A DNA stretch of 32,880 nucleotides, from NCBI GenBank assembly GCA_001774075.1, contig MEYR01000040.1:1-32880 (forward strand), read 5' to 3'. Positions 1 through 8,721 of this stretch are shown here, one piece after another. The notes beneath the pieces were generated by a model. The model did no database searches. It worked only from the letters and a program-made list of their open reading frames with translations, and had not been told where the DNA came from. The stretch comes from Candidatus Azambacteria bacterium RIFCSPLOWO2_01_FULL_44_84 (GTDB taxonomy: Bacteria; Patescibacteriota; Minisyncoccia; UBA10092). Position 1 is the stretch's first letter. The number at the start of each line of letters is the position of its first letter. Made by a program: the position numbers and the translations under genes.

Positions 1-553
1 AGAAATTCTTGCCGGCGACGTGTAACGTCGCGACAATCCGCTCCCTGTCCTTGAAATAAATCCCAGCGCTGTTCCTCCTGACCTCCACCGAGCCGTCCGA
101 ATACCGGATTTTCTTCATGGCAAGCGGCATCATAAGAATGTTCCCGAGAGTCGAGAACCTTACGCTGCCGGTTTCGTTGATTTCCGAAACAACGCCGAGC
201 TCATTGGTGGCCGGCTCCAAAAGAAAGGTATAAACAGTATTATCAACCCAAGGTTTGGGCTCGCACAAAAACGCGCCCTCTTCGCAAGGCCCGCAAATGG
301 TCGGCATCTTTCTACCGGACTCCGGGTCTTTCTCAATCTTGATAATAATACCGGCCTCAAGGCAGACTTCGCGCATGACCGTCTCAAAGAGGGTCTCACC
401 ATTCTCGTCGCCGCCGCCGGGCAATCCGTCTCCCTCGAATTTACCCTCCTTGCCGTCTGGCCCGACTGGGTCGGCCTCATTATGAACGAGCGGAATGCGC
501 GGAGGAATCTGATCTACATAAAGAACCACGCCCTTGCAGGTAGTCGTAGGCAC
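1..553 (-). CDS. Nudix hydrolase-like protein, partial (runs off left edge); probable GTG start at 553
   Basis: Manual minus-strand translation gives MPTTCKGVVLYVDQIPPRIPLVHNEADPVGPDGKEGKFEGDGLPGGGDENGETLFETVMREVCLEAGIIIKIEKD...VAGKNF with no stop to position 2. Nudix-box-like GGDENGETLFETVMREVCLEAGI. GGAG lies 8 nt upstream of the GTG. Missed by the ATG-based ORF track. Confidence 0.6.
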   Translation of the reverse strand, partial: MPTTTCKGVVLYVDQIPPRIPLVHNEADPVGPDGKEGKFEGDGLPGGGDENGETLFETVMREVCLEAGIIIKIEKDPESGRKMPTICGPCEEGAFLCEPKPWVDNTVYTFLLEPATNELGVVSEINETGSVRFSTLGNILMMPLAMKKIRYSDGSVEVRRNSAGIYFKDRERIVATLHVAGKNF

Positions 554-667
554 TGTTGCGGCTCCATTTTTTTAAAGAATTCTCCGTGATCTGACCCCGC
601 GCTTGCGAGGTAACCACAGATTCGGATTGACTCAATATTACATATTTTTAGCTATTTTGTCAAATGC

Positions 668-696
668 TTGACAGAATTATATAAGTATGATATATT
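668..696 (+). promoter_or_regulatory. sigma70-type promoter for the 822-1844 CDS
   Basis: TTGACA (668-673), 17-nt spacer, TATATT (691-696). Confidence 0.75.
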
Positions 697-821
697 TAAG
701 GCACTTAGTTCCTACAACAACGGGTTCAGCTTTCCGGGACCATGGCGGTTTCCGGAGGTTAAAACCCACCAAGTGTCCCTAAGTTCTCGCCGTCGAGCGA
801 GACAGGGATAGGAGGTGCCTC

Positions 822-1844
822 ATGGCAAGCAAGAGTCCAGTTCGAAACCCGGATGAGCGGTTCGTGGATGCGGTCAAGGCCGGCATCGAGAAGCTGGCCG
901 CGGACCTGAACGTCCCCCTGTCCATGGGAATGGGCTTGACCAAGGCCTACTTCCTCGAGAAGGGGAAGGTCCAGGCCAAGGTGACTGCGGCCGAATTCGA
1001 AGCCGCCTACGGCGAGATCAAGGCCATGCACAGGTCCCAGACCGATGAGAAGAAGGTCGAGGCCAGCGACAACGGCCGTCTGCCTCTCTCCGAGGGGGGG
1101 CAGGCCGAGTGGGATCGCGGCCGCAACAGTCGATGGTTCAAGAAGTTCAGCATCCAGGACATCAGGGATCGCTTCGTCACCAAGATCAAGGGTAGCGAGG
1201 AGGTCACGGAAGCCGACCTAGACACTCTCGCCGGCGAGAAGGACGCCGAGAAGGCCGTCATCGCTGGCCTCGTGAACGCCCGGGACGACGGTGCCAAGGA
1301 GAACTGTGGCTCGCCAGCCCACTCGGACGCCGTGGCCAAGGAGTTTCAGCCCGTCGCCAAGTTCCGTATCGAGTGGTTCCTAACGCCCGAGGGCAACAAG
1401 TCCTGGCGGCGCCGGAAGCACGCTCAGGGCAACGACGACATGGAGTACGGAAACGTGCTCGTCGTCGATAATCAGCAAGTCTTCTACTGCGACCCGTGCC
1501 GCCAGGCGGCATGGGACGTGATCGCCGACGCGAAGGCGGAGCTCGCCAAGCGCGGGCCGGCGATGCGCGAGGCGATCGCCGCGGAGCAGGACGCGGCCAA
1601 GAAGGTCACGCTCCAGATGGAGTTGGACGAGCTCGCCGAGCTTGCCAACACCAAGCTCACCCTTTACACCAGGGCCGGTGCCGATCGGAAGATCGGCGCG
1701 ATTGCCAAGGCCGCGAGCAAGAACTCAGCTCTCGTCGACCAGCTGAAGGCCGCGGGCGGCCGCATCGGCGGGTCGCGTTACTCGGGCCCCCGGCAGTCCA
1801 AGATGGACCGGCTCAACGTCCGGTTCGCCAAGCGCGGCAACTAG
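822..1844 (+). CDS. Hypothetical protein, 340 aa, unusually GC-rich codon usage
   Basis: Long ORF with AGGAGG-like RBS (ataggaggtgcctcatg), strong upstream promoter and downstream terminator. No family recognised. Confidence 0.8.
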   Translation: MASKSPVRNPDERFVDAVKAGIEKLAADLNVPLSMGMGLTKAYFLEKGKVQAKVTAAEFEAAYGEIKAMHRSQTDEKKVEASDNGRLPLSEGGQAEWDRGRNSRWFKKFSIQDIRDRFVTKIKGSEEVTEADLDTLAGEKDAEKAVIAGLVNARDDGAKENCGSPAHSDAVAKEFQPVAKFRIEWFLTPEGNKSWRRRKHAQGNDDMEYGNVLVVDNQQVFYCDPCRQAAWDVIADAKAELAKRGPAMREAIAAEQDAAKKVTLQMELDELAELANTKLTLYTRAGADRKIGAIAKAASKNSALVDQLKAAGGRIGGSRYSGPRQSKMDRLNVRFAKRGN

Positions 1845-1872
1845 CCGCAATCCCCGCCCACAAGGCGGTTCC

Positions 1873-1928
1873 AGGGCGGAAGGGGCGCGCGAATCCCACA
1901 AGGGTTTGCGCGCTCCTCCGCCCTTTTT
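1873..1928 (+). terminator. Rho-independent terminator
   Basis: AGGGCGGA...TCCGCCCT with inner GCGCGC pairing, followed by TTTTT. Confidence 0.75.
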
Positions 1929-1974
1929 CATTTCTGGTCCAAATCTTTGATTTGGCGACCAGAAATAGAACCCC

Positions 1975-2114
1975 GTTCTAATTTTGCCAATATTTTACTA
2001 ACTACGTCCGGCAGATTGATTTGATGAATTGCATCTGCAAACCGCGCGCCGCGAATAGCGGCATCCTAATTAGGGCGAAGCGGTTTGCCGCAATAAATGT
2101 TACAAAATTAGAGC
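1975..2114. repeat. Nested inverted-repeat element (structured RNA or MITE-like)
   Basis: GTTCTAATTTTG (1975-1986) pairs with CAAAATTAGAGC (2103-2114). GCAAACCGC (2037-2045) pairs with GCGGTTTGC (2080-2088). Inner hairpin GCCGC-GAATA-GCGGC (2048-2062). Confidence 0.5.
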
Positions 2115-2330
2115 GTGGGCTTTTTACATTAAAAATTTGACATAATACAAAATTCAAGGTATAGTATCATTATAAAGGTTTGATAAATGGTAAGCAGAAC
2201 GACATATCGAAGTTTCGATATATAGCATTGAACTGATTATCATTTATTAGGTCTTTGTGAACTGAACAGAAAACCGAAAACCCCGCCTGCCGGCAGGCAG
2301 GCACAACCCTTTAAAACAGGAGGGCAAGTC

Positions 2331-3716
2331 GTGAAATTCACAGCGCTTGGAGGAGGGATTCCGCTCGGCGGATCCCACCATATTCTGAATTTAGAAGAAG
2401 GTAGGCGCGTCGCTTTTGACTGCGGCGCCATTCAGAGCCAAGGCGGCAAGATTTCCGCCCCGCCGATTGCAGAAGGCAACATTGACGCCCTTTTCGCTAC
2501 CCACGGTCATTTTGACCACGTAGGGATGCTTCCGCTCTTTGGGAAGATGCATCCCGAAACCCCGATTTACGGGACAGAGGTAACGAGGCGTTTCGCTTCG
2601 ATGCTTCTCGGGGACTCGCTTAAGATCACCCGCAAGAAGATTGAAGCGGGTGAGAAGAACGCCCAGGCGTATTTCAACATCGCGGACGCTATCCGGGTGT
2701 TGACACGCCACGAACGGTACAAGCAGGTTCTCCGGCCAGAGTGGTTCGAACTGAAACCCGGCTGGAAGATTCGCTTCTGGCCCGCCGGCCACATCAACGG
2801 CGCAGTCAGCTCCCAGATCATAACACCCAAGGGACTTAAGATAATGCACTCGGGTGACATCAGCTTTACCAACATGCCCACTATCAAAGGGGCGGATATT
2901 GCCCCGGATTTTCGGCCCGACGTGCTCATTACGGAAGCCACTTACGGCGACCGCGACCTGCCGAACCGCGCCGCCGAAGAGCAGCGGTTTGTCAATCGCG
3001 TGATCGAAGTGCTGCGGCGCGGAGGTCAGGTATTGATTCCGGCTTTCGGTATCACTGGCCCGAACATCGCCATCACTTTGGCGCGGGGCCTGACTGCAGC
3101 TGGCATCGATACCCCGATCCACATTGATGGGATGATCCGCAAAGCGGCCCGAATTATTTACGGGTCGAGCGAGTGGAATGCGGAAAATAAGTCGGTACCA
3201 TTCCCCGATAATATCATCTGTATGCCCGATGGTCGCGAGGGCTATATCCATCGCCAGCGCCTTTTGAGCGGTCCGGCCGTTATTCTGGCATCCCACGGGA
3301 TGCTTGAGGGCGGGAAGATCATGGAGTACCTGCCTACGGTTCTCTCCAATCCGCTCGGCGCGATCCTCATTCCCGGCTATCAGGCCGAGGGGACCGGCGG
3401 CCGCAAGCTCTTGGAGCTGGAGCGGGGCGCGAACTTCCTCATCCCCGGCTTCGAACGAAGGAAGGGAGAAGTCGTTTCGATCTACTGCGATGTGGAGCGG
3501 TTCTATCTCAGCTCTCACGCCTCCGGCCCGGAACTCGCGAATTGGATCGAGGAGCTTGATCCGAAAGTCCTAATCGTGGTTCACGCCACGGCCGAGGGCT
3601 TCGCGGGCCTGAAGCGGCGGTTCCAAGAAAGAGCCAAGCGTCCGTTGATGATCATCCCCGCTTTCAACGGCGAGGAAATCAGTATTGACGAGTGCCTCGC
3701 GCGCCGACGAGTTTAG
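2331..3716 (+). CDS. MBL-fold/beta-CASP ribonuclease (RNase J/CPSF73-like)
   Basis: HGHFDHVG metallo-beta-lactamase motif, HSGDISF, ASHGML.GG beta-CASP motif, C-terminal VVHATAEG; 461 aa. Confidence 0.85.
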   Translation: MKFTALGGGIPLGGSHHILNLEEGRRVAFDCGAIQSQGGKISAPPIAEGNIDALFATHGHFDHVGMLPLFGKMHPETPIYGTEVTRRFASMLLGDSLKITRKKIEAGEKNAQAYFNIADAIRVLTRHERYKQVLRPEWFELKPGWKIRFWPAGHINGAVSSQIITPKGLKIMHSGDISFTNMPTIKGADIAPDFRPDVLITEATYGDRDLPNRAAEEQRFVNRVIEVLRRGGQVLIPAFGITGPNIAITLARGLTAAGIDTPIHIDGMIRKAARIIYGSSEWNAENKSVPFPDNIICMPDGREGYIHRQRLLSGPAVILASHGMLEGGKIMEYLPTVLSNPLGAILIPGYQAEGTGGRKLLELERGANFLIPGFERRKGEVVSIYCDVERFYLSSHASGPELANWIEELDPKVLIVVHATAEGFAGLKRRFQERAKRPLMIIPAFNGEEISIDECLARRRV

Positions 3717-3722
3717 CCACCA

Positions 3723-3766
3723 CCCCCGCCCGGGGACCATAATGTCCGGCCGGGGGATTTTAATTT
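3723..3766 (+). terminator. Terminator hairpin after the beta-CASP gene
   Basis: CCCCCG...CGGGGGATTTTAATTT. Confidence 0.6.
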
Positions 3767-3810
3767 CACGCATCGCAATATTATGCTATAGCATAGTAAT
3801 GCGATAGACA

Positions 3811-3839
3811 TTGACAGATTCAAAATAAATCACTAAAAT
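3811..3839 (+). promoter_or_regulatory. Promoter of ftsH
   Basis: TTGACA (3811-3816), 17 nt, TAAAAT (3834-3839). Confidence 0.65.
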
Positions 3840-3873
3840 ATTACAATTGCTATAATTATTAAATTTTGATAAA

Positions 3874-5754
3874 ATGAAATCACAAAAAAAGTCTCCCTAC
3901 GGGGGATCTCCCGAAGGGAGAAAGAACAAGCCCATGAAAAAACTCCTGAATCAATTCCTAATAGCGCTTATGGCCCTTTTTCTGCTGGCCGCGGTTTTTG
4001 CATATGTGAATTCAACAATTCAGGCGCCAAAGATTATTACCCTTTCTGAACTCGTCGGCAATATAAACCAGGAAAAAGTGGAAAAAATCGTAGTCAAAAA
4101 CGATAATCTGGAAATAACTCTAAAGGATAAATCCGAACTTCTAGCGAAAAAAGAGTCCGAAGCATCGCTTACGGAAACTCTTAAAAATTATAGCGTTGAC
4201 CCGGCAAAATTAGGCGCCATCAACATTGAAGTTAAAGAAGATCTTGGGTTGGCTTTTTGGCTCGGAAACATTTTGCCGATTGTTTTGCCTTTTGCGTTAG
4301 TCGGCTTTTTAATCTGGTTTATGTTGAGACAGGCTCAGCATTCCGGCATGCAGGCTTTTATGTTCGGCAAATCAGGGGCGCGCCTTACCGGTCCTTTTGA
4401 TGGCAAAAATAAAATAATGTTTTCCGACGTCGCCGGAGCCAACGAAGCTAAAGAAGAGTTGTGGGAAGTGGTGGATTTCCTGAAAAATCCCAAAAAATTT
4501 CTTGAAATCGGCGCGCGTATTCCCCGAGGCGTACTTCTTATAGGCGCTCCGGGAACCGGTAAAACACTTTTAGCCCGCGCCGTGGCCGGCGAGGCCAATG
4601 TTCCCTTTTTCTATATTTCCGGCTCTGAATTCGTTGAAATGTTCGTAGGCGTAGGCGCTTCCCGTGTTCGCGATTTATTTAATAATGCCAAAAAATTCGC
4701 GCCTTCCATTATTTTCATTGACGAGATTGACGCGGTCGGCCGCCAGCGTGGCGCGGGCTTAGGCGGAGGGCACGACGAGCGCGAACAAACCCTTAATCAG
4801 ATTCTGGTTGAAATGGACGGCTTTGACCGCGATACCAATGTCATCGTCGTCGCCGCCACCAATCGCCCCGATATTCTTGACCCGGCCCTTTTGCGTCCGG
4901 GCCGTTTTGATCGGAGAATTATCATAGATGTTCCCGACATTAACGACCGCGAAGCAATTTTGAAAATCCACGCCATCGGCAAGCCATTGGATAAAAACAC
5001 CAATCTCCGCCGCGTCGCGGAGCGCACGCCCGGATTTTCCGGTGCGGATCTGGCCAATGTCATCAATGAGGCGGCGATTTTAACCGCTCGCCAAAACAAA
5101 AAAATCGTTGAGCAGGAAACGATGTACCATGCTATTGAAAAAGTAATGCTGGGTCCGGAACGCCGAAGCCACATCCTTTCTAAAAAAGAAAAAGAAATCG
5201 CGGCTTACCACGAAGCCGGACACGCGTTGGTTGCCGGAGTACTCCCCAAGGCCGATCCGGTCCATAAAATTTCCGTAGTATCGCGCGGCCGAGCCGCCGG
5301 TTATACAATGAAACTTCCCGTTGAGGACCGTCATCTTCACGCCAAGGGAGAATTTTTGGCGGACCTCGCGACTTTGATGGGCGGCTATGCGGCTGAAAAA
5401 ATTGTATTTAAAGAGATTACCACCGGCGCCTCCGACGATCTTAAAAAAGCCACAGACCTCGCGCGGCGCCTCGTTACCGAATTTGGCATGTCCGATAAAT
5501 TCGGGCCGATCGCTTTGGGCGAAAAAGAGGAAATGGTGTTTTTGGGCCGGGAACTGGGAGTTGAGAAAAACTACTCCGAATCCGTAGCGCAGATGATTGA
5601 CAGCGAAATTAAGAACTTTCTTACCTCGGCCTATGACACGGCTAAAAAGATCATCACTATCCGACGAAAGAAACTTAACGAAATCGCCACGCGGTTGATA
5701 GAAAAAGAAACGATAGAGCGGGATGAATTTGAAATAATAATGGCGGCCGCCTAG
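3874..5754 (+). CDS. ftsH: ATP-dependent zinc metalloprotease FtsH (actual start may be ATG 3934)
   Basis: N-terminal TMs, Walker [17 protein letters not shown] zinc protease motif. Confidence 0.97.
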   Translation: MKSQKKSPYGGSPEGRKNKPMKKLLNQFLIALMALFLLAAVFAYVNSTIQAPKIITLSELVGNINQEKVEKIVVKNDNLEITLKDKSELLAKKESEASLTETLKNYSVDPAKLGAINIEVKEDLGLAFWLGNILPIVLPFALVGFLIWFMLRQAQHSGMQAFMFGKSGARLTGPFDGKNKIMFSDVAGANEAKEELWEVVDFLKNPKKFLEIGARIPRGVLLIGAPGTGKTLLARAVAGEANVPFFYISGSEFVEMFVGVGASRVRDLFNNAKKFAPSIIFIDEIDAVGRQRGAGLGGGHDEREQTLNQILVEMDGFDRDTNVIVVAATNRPDILDPALLRPGRFDRRIIIDVPDINDREAILKIHAIGKPLDKNTNLRRVAERTPGFSGADLANVINEAAILTARQNKKIVEQETMYHAIEKVMLGPERRSHILSKKEKEIAAYHEAGHALVAGVLPKADPVHKISVVSRGRAAGYTMKLPVEDRHLHAKGEFLADLATLMGGYAAEKIVFKEITTGASDDLKKATDLARRLVTEFGMSDKFGPIALGEKEEMVFLGRELGVEKNYSESVAQMIDSEIKNFLTSAYDTAKKIITIRRKKLNEIATRLIEKETIERDEFEIIMAAA

Positions 5755-5812
5755 AGACACAAAACTTGAATCGTGAAGCGTGGAACGTAAAAAAATAGAA
5801 ACAAAAATCCTC

Positions 5813-5848
5813 TCCCCCACCCTTGCCTTCGGAGGCAAGGGTGGGGGA
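5813..5848. repeat. Perfect 15-bp hairpin TCCCCCACCCTTGCC-TTCGGA-GGCAAGGGTGGGGGA
   Basis: Direct reading of inverted repeat. Confidence 0.7.
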
Positions 5849-5857
5849 CCAAAACAG

Positions 5858-5890
5858 AATCCTCCGGTAGACATCGGAGGATTTTTGTTG
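5858..5890 (+). terminator. Rho-independent terminator downstream of ftsH
   Basis: AATCCTCCG...CGGAGGATTTTTGTTG. Confidence 0.7.
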
Positions 5891-5910
5891 TAAATTAGTA
5901 CCATTAAAAT

Positions 5911-5983
5911 GCGCCCGTAGCTTAGCGGTTAGAGCACGCGACTTATAATCGCGGGGTCCTTGGTTCGAATCCAAGCGGGCGCA
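5911..5983 (+). tRNA. tRNA-Ile(TAT)
   Basis: GCGCCCG...CGGGCGC acceptor; anticodon stem CGCGA/TCGCG, loop CTTATAA; T-arm CTTGG TTCGAAT CCAAG. Confidence 0.9.
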
Positions 5984-6050
5984 CAGACGATCTTTTATAT
6001 GTTAATAACTCGTTAGTGCACGTTAGTACATTTGAGAGTATCATTTATAC

Positions 6051-6749
6051 ATGAAGTCGAAGTGGTACGGTCTAAAAGAAAAAGCGATAAAATTGCGTAA
6101 AAGCGGTTTATCTCTCGGCAAAGTTGAGAGAAGGTTGGGTGTGCCAAAATCAACTCTTAGCAGTTGGTTCAAAAATGTCGAACTATCGACAAAGCAAAAA
6201 GAGAAATTAAATAACGATTGGAAAAATGCCCTTGTTAAAGCCCGTGTGAAGGCGGTTCTTTGGCATAATGCACAAAAAGAGAAAAGATTGCTGGAAGCCA
6301 AAAATTCTGCGTTGAAGACTTTAGAGAAAATAAATATTAAAAATCAATCCATTCTTGAGTTAGCATTAGCCATGCTTTATCTGGGAGAAGGTTCAAAAAT
6401 TAATACGGAAACCGCTCTTGGTAGTTCTAATCCCTTAATTTTGAAATTCTTTTTAAAGATTATTAAAGACATATATAAAATAGGAAACAACAAAATAAAA
6501 TGTGAATTAGGGCTAAGAGCCGATCAAAATCCTCAGAAAATGAAGATATTCTGGGCCAAATCGCTTAAACTGCCTATCAAAAATTTTTATCGTATTAACG
6601 TGGACAAAAGAACAATAGGATTCAAAACTTATCCATATTACAAAGGAGTGTGTCATGTAAGGTGTGGCAATTCGGCAGTCCAGCGGAAATTAATATATTT
6701 GGCGAATCTGTTCTGCAACAAATCAATAGAAAATATTCAGGGCAATTAG
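6051..6749 (+). CDS. HTH + LAGLIDADG-like (homing-endonuclease-like) protein of the type common in CPR genomes
   Basis: N-terminal helix-turn-helix (GLSLGKVERRLGVPKSTLSSWF), then LALAMLYLGEGSK...SSNPLILKFFLK resembling a LAGLIDADG motif. Lies between two tRNAs. Confidence 0.55.
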   Translation: MKSKWYGLKEKAIKLRKSGLSLGKVERRLGVPKSTLSSWFKNVELSTKQKEKLNNDWKNALVKARVKAVLWHNAQKEKRLLEAKNSALKTLEKINIKNQSILELALAMLYLGEGSKINTETALGSSNPLILKFFLKIIKDIYKIGNNKIKCELGLRADQNPQKMKIFWAKSLKLPIKNFYRINVDKRTIGFKTYPYYKGVCHVRCGNSAVQRKLIYLANLFCNKSIENIQGN

Positions 6750-6814
6750 CTCAATGGTAGAGCGCGTCGTTGACATCGACGAGGCTGCTGGTCCGATTCC
6801 AGCATTGCCCACCA
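6740..6814 (+). tRNA. tRNA-Val(GAC), CCA encoded
   Basis: GGGCAAT...ATTGCCC ACCA; anticodon stem CGTCG/CGACG, loop TTGACAT; T-arm GCTGG TCCGATT CCAGC. Confidence 0.93.
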
Positions 6815-6956
6815 AGTAACATTACTTGACTGTTTAAAACCAAAGTGAGCCAAAATTATTAATGTGATTTACAGAAAAAATATCTTCGATTAAATATAAA
6901 GAACCTCGCAGTTTTAAGCTGGACGAGCTTCTGTCAAGCAATGTTACTGGGCACAC

Positions 6957-7703
6957 ATGTTTAAGATCGAACCGGATTTTTCCATCCCTCTTGAAATTGT
7001 CTATGAAGACGATGATGTTATTGTGATAAACAAACAACCGGGTATCAGCGTTCACCCTTCTATTAACGAAAAGAGTGGGACGTTGGCCAACGCTCTTGTA
7101 GCGCATTACCCGCCGATGGCCGAGATCGGAGAGGACCCTGCCCGTCCGGGCATTGTCCATCGTCTGGACAAAGACACTTCCGGACTTTTAGTCGCCGCTA
7201 AAAATCAAGAAGCTTTTGAATTTCTTAAAAACCAATGGCAGAAAGGCATGGTTACGAAAAAATATCTAGCGCTCGTTGTCGGACGAATCAACAAAGAAAG
7301 AGGCGAAATAAAATCCGAACTCGCCCGGTCAAAAAAAGATTTCAGAAAGAGAATGGTTGTTATGCCGAAATTTGAGAGTAAGGTAGAGGGGAAGATGGCA
7401 ATTACCGAATACAAAGTTCTTCAGAGATTCAAAGATTACACTTATCTTGAGGTCTATCCCAAAACGGGGCGCATGCACCAGATAAGAGTCCACTTTGCTT
7501 CAATGGGAAATCCTGTAGCCGGCGATAAAATTTACGGGAAACAAAAGAAAGTCCCTGTGGGGCTTGCCCGTCAATTTCTTCACGCTTATTATCTGAGCTT
7601 CAGCCTACCTGCGCAGGCAGGTTTGCCCGGCGGAAAAAAACTGGCGCTTGAAGCCGACATTTCCGGCGACTTAGCCGAGATACTTGCCAAATTGGAAAAA
7701 TAA
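6957..7703 (+). CDS. RluD/RluA-family pseudouridine synthase
   Basis: PGIVHRLDKDTSGLLVAAKN catalytic motif; RMHQIRVHFASMG. Confidence 0.92.
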   Translation: MFKIEPDFSIPLEIVYEDDDVIVINKQPGISVHPSINEKSGTLANALVAHYPPMAEIGEDPARPGIVHRLDKDTSGLLVAAKNQEAFEFLKNQWQKGMVTKKYLALVVGRINKERGEIKSELARSKKDFRKRMVVMPKFESKVEGKMAITEYKVLQRFKDYTYLEVYPKTGRMHQIRVHFASMGNPVAGDKIYGKQKKVPVGLARQFLHAYYLSFSLPAQAGLPGGKKLALEADISGDLAEILAKLEK

Positions 7704-8143
7704 TGATACAAAACATAAGTAAAAATATGGACAAATTTGCTTTACTAAATAAAATCGGTCTGCGCACCGACTTGCCTATTTTGAAAGCAGGCATGAAAGT
7801 GCGCGTTTGGCAGAAGATCAAAGAAGCCGACAACAAAGAGCGTCTTCAAGCATTTGAAGGTATTGTTATCGCCATGAAACACGGCTTGGGCAAAACCGCC
7901 ACTTTTACCGTAAGGAAGGTTTCATCGGGCATTGGCATTGAAAGAGTTTTTCCGATGCACTCGCCGATGGTCGCGAAAATTGACGTTTTAAGCCAAGCGA
8001 AAGTCAGACGAGCCAAACTTTATTACTTGCGTGGCCGGATCGGCAAGAAGGCCAGAATTAAGCAGAAAGAATTGGCGGAGGTGATAGCTGTGCCGGCAAC
8101 GGAAGAACAAAAAGAAACCGAAGAAATAAAAGAAAAGAAATAA
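7703..8143 (+). CDS. rplS: 50S ribosomal protein L19 with lysine/glutamate-rich tail
   Basis: FEGIVIAMKHGLGKTATFTVRKVSSGIGIERVFPMHSPMVAKIDVLSQAKVRRAKLYYLRGRIGKKARIK. Confidence 0.95.
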   Translation: MIQNISKNMDKFALLNKIGLRTDLPILKAGMKVRVWQKIKEADNKERLQAFEGIVIAMKHGLGKTATFTVRKVSSGIGIERVFPMHSPMVAKIDVLSQAKVRRAKLYYLRGRIGKKARIKQKELAEVIAVPATEEQKETEEIKEKK

Positions 8144-8149
8144 GATACA

Positions 8150-8175
8150 AAATCCCGCCATGGCGGGATTTTGTA
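8150..8175 (+). terminator. Terminator after rplS
   Basis: AAATCCCGCCATGGCGGGATTTTGT. Confidence 0.7.
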
Positions 8176-8216
8176 AAAAGATATTTGGTATACACTAGTA
8201 ACTCGAGGTTAAATCC

Positions 8217-8246
8217 TTGAAATTATTGCCAAAAATGTATTATAAT
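8217..8246 (+). promoter_or_regulatory. Promoter for the tRNA-Leu/tRNA-Phe unit
   Basis: TTGAAA, 18 nt, TATAAT. Confidence 0.55.
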
Positions 8247-8326
8247 GGCGACGTTGTTTGTCTATCTAAAAAGTGTTTTAAAATAGAAAAAGCTTTAAAT
8301 ACGGTGGATAAAAAACCATAGAATAT

Positions 8327-8414
8327 GCGCGGGTGGTGAAATCTGGTAGACACGCAAGGTTGAGGGCCTTGTGGGAGCAATCCCGTGGAGGTTCAAATCC
8401 TCTCCCGCGCACCA
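8327..8414 (+). tRNA. tRNA-Leu(GAG), CCA encoded
   Basis: GCGCGGG...CCCGCGC ACCA; CAAGG TTGAGGG CCTTG; long variable arm. Confidence 0.92.
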
Positions 8415-8471
8415 AGGCAGTAGGGCCGACGCTACGGTCGGCTTACCGACTTCCGACAAGGTCGGAGCGCT

Positions 8472-8534
8472 GGGACTCGGTAGTCAGCGATCGTCGACGG
8501 CGACAGGTCGTAGGTTCAATTTCTATATCGCCCA
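8472..8534 (+). pseudogene. Degenerate tRNA-like remnant
   Basis: T-arm-like GTAGG TTCAATT TCTAT followed by ATCGCCCA, but no good 5' acceptor partner and a weak anticodon stem. Confidence 0.3.
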
Positions 8535-8579
8535 CGCACAAATTGCGGGAAATAATTTGCTGATATAAAATCTAATAAT

Positions 8580-8651
8580 GCCGCGGTAGCTCAGTGGCAG
8601 AGCGCATCCCTGAAGAGGATGGCGTCGGGTGTTCGATTCACCCCCGCGGCA
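8580..8651 (+). tRNA. tRNA-Phe(GAA)
   Basis: GCCGCGG...CCGCGGC; CATCC CTGAAGA GGATG; T-arm with TTCGATTC. Confidence 0.93.
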
Positions 8652-8721
8652 CTTTGTAGATAATCTTTCAAAAATTGCGAGAGTGATTTTATTCCTTAAA
8701 AAAAATTCTACTTCTCAAATC

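Noticed and set aside
822-1844. Proteasome 20S subunit or protease candidate
   Set aside because: Sequence lacks an N-terminal Thr Ntn-hydrolase signature and any recognisable protease motif.
1496-1981. 161-aa Arg/Gly-rich ORF overlapping 822-1844
   Set aside because: Out-of-frame reading of a GC-rich gene; low-complexity composition.
2391-3518. 375-aa minus-strand ORF antisense to the beta-CASP gene
   Set aside because: Shadow ORF of a GC-rich coding gene; no recognisable domains, while the plus strand carries clear MBL motifs.
3874-5754. FtsH as a functional part of the Pup system
   Set aside because: Standard housekeeping FtsH about 9 kb away with its own promoter; no sequence evidence of linkage beyond proximity.
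5080-5904. 274-aa minus-strand ORF antisense to ftsH
   Set aside because: Antisense shadow of a conserved gene; no family resemblance.
8333-8568. Two short ORFs across tRNA-Leu and downstream (76 and 65 aa)
   Set aside because: They overlap a clear tRNA and have no coding signal.
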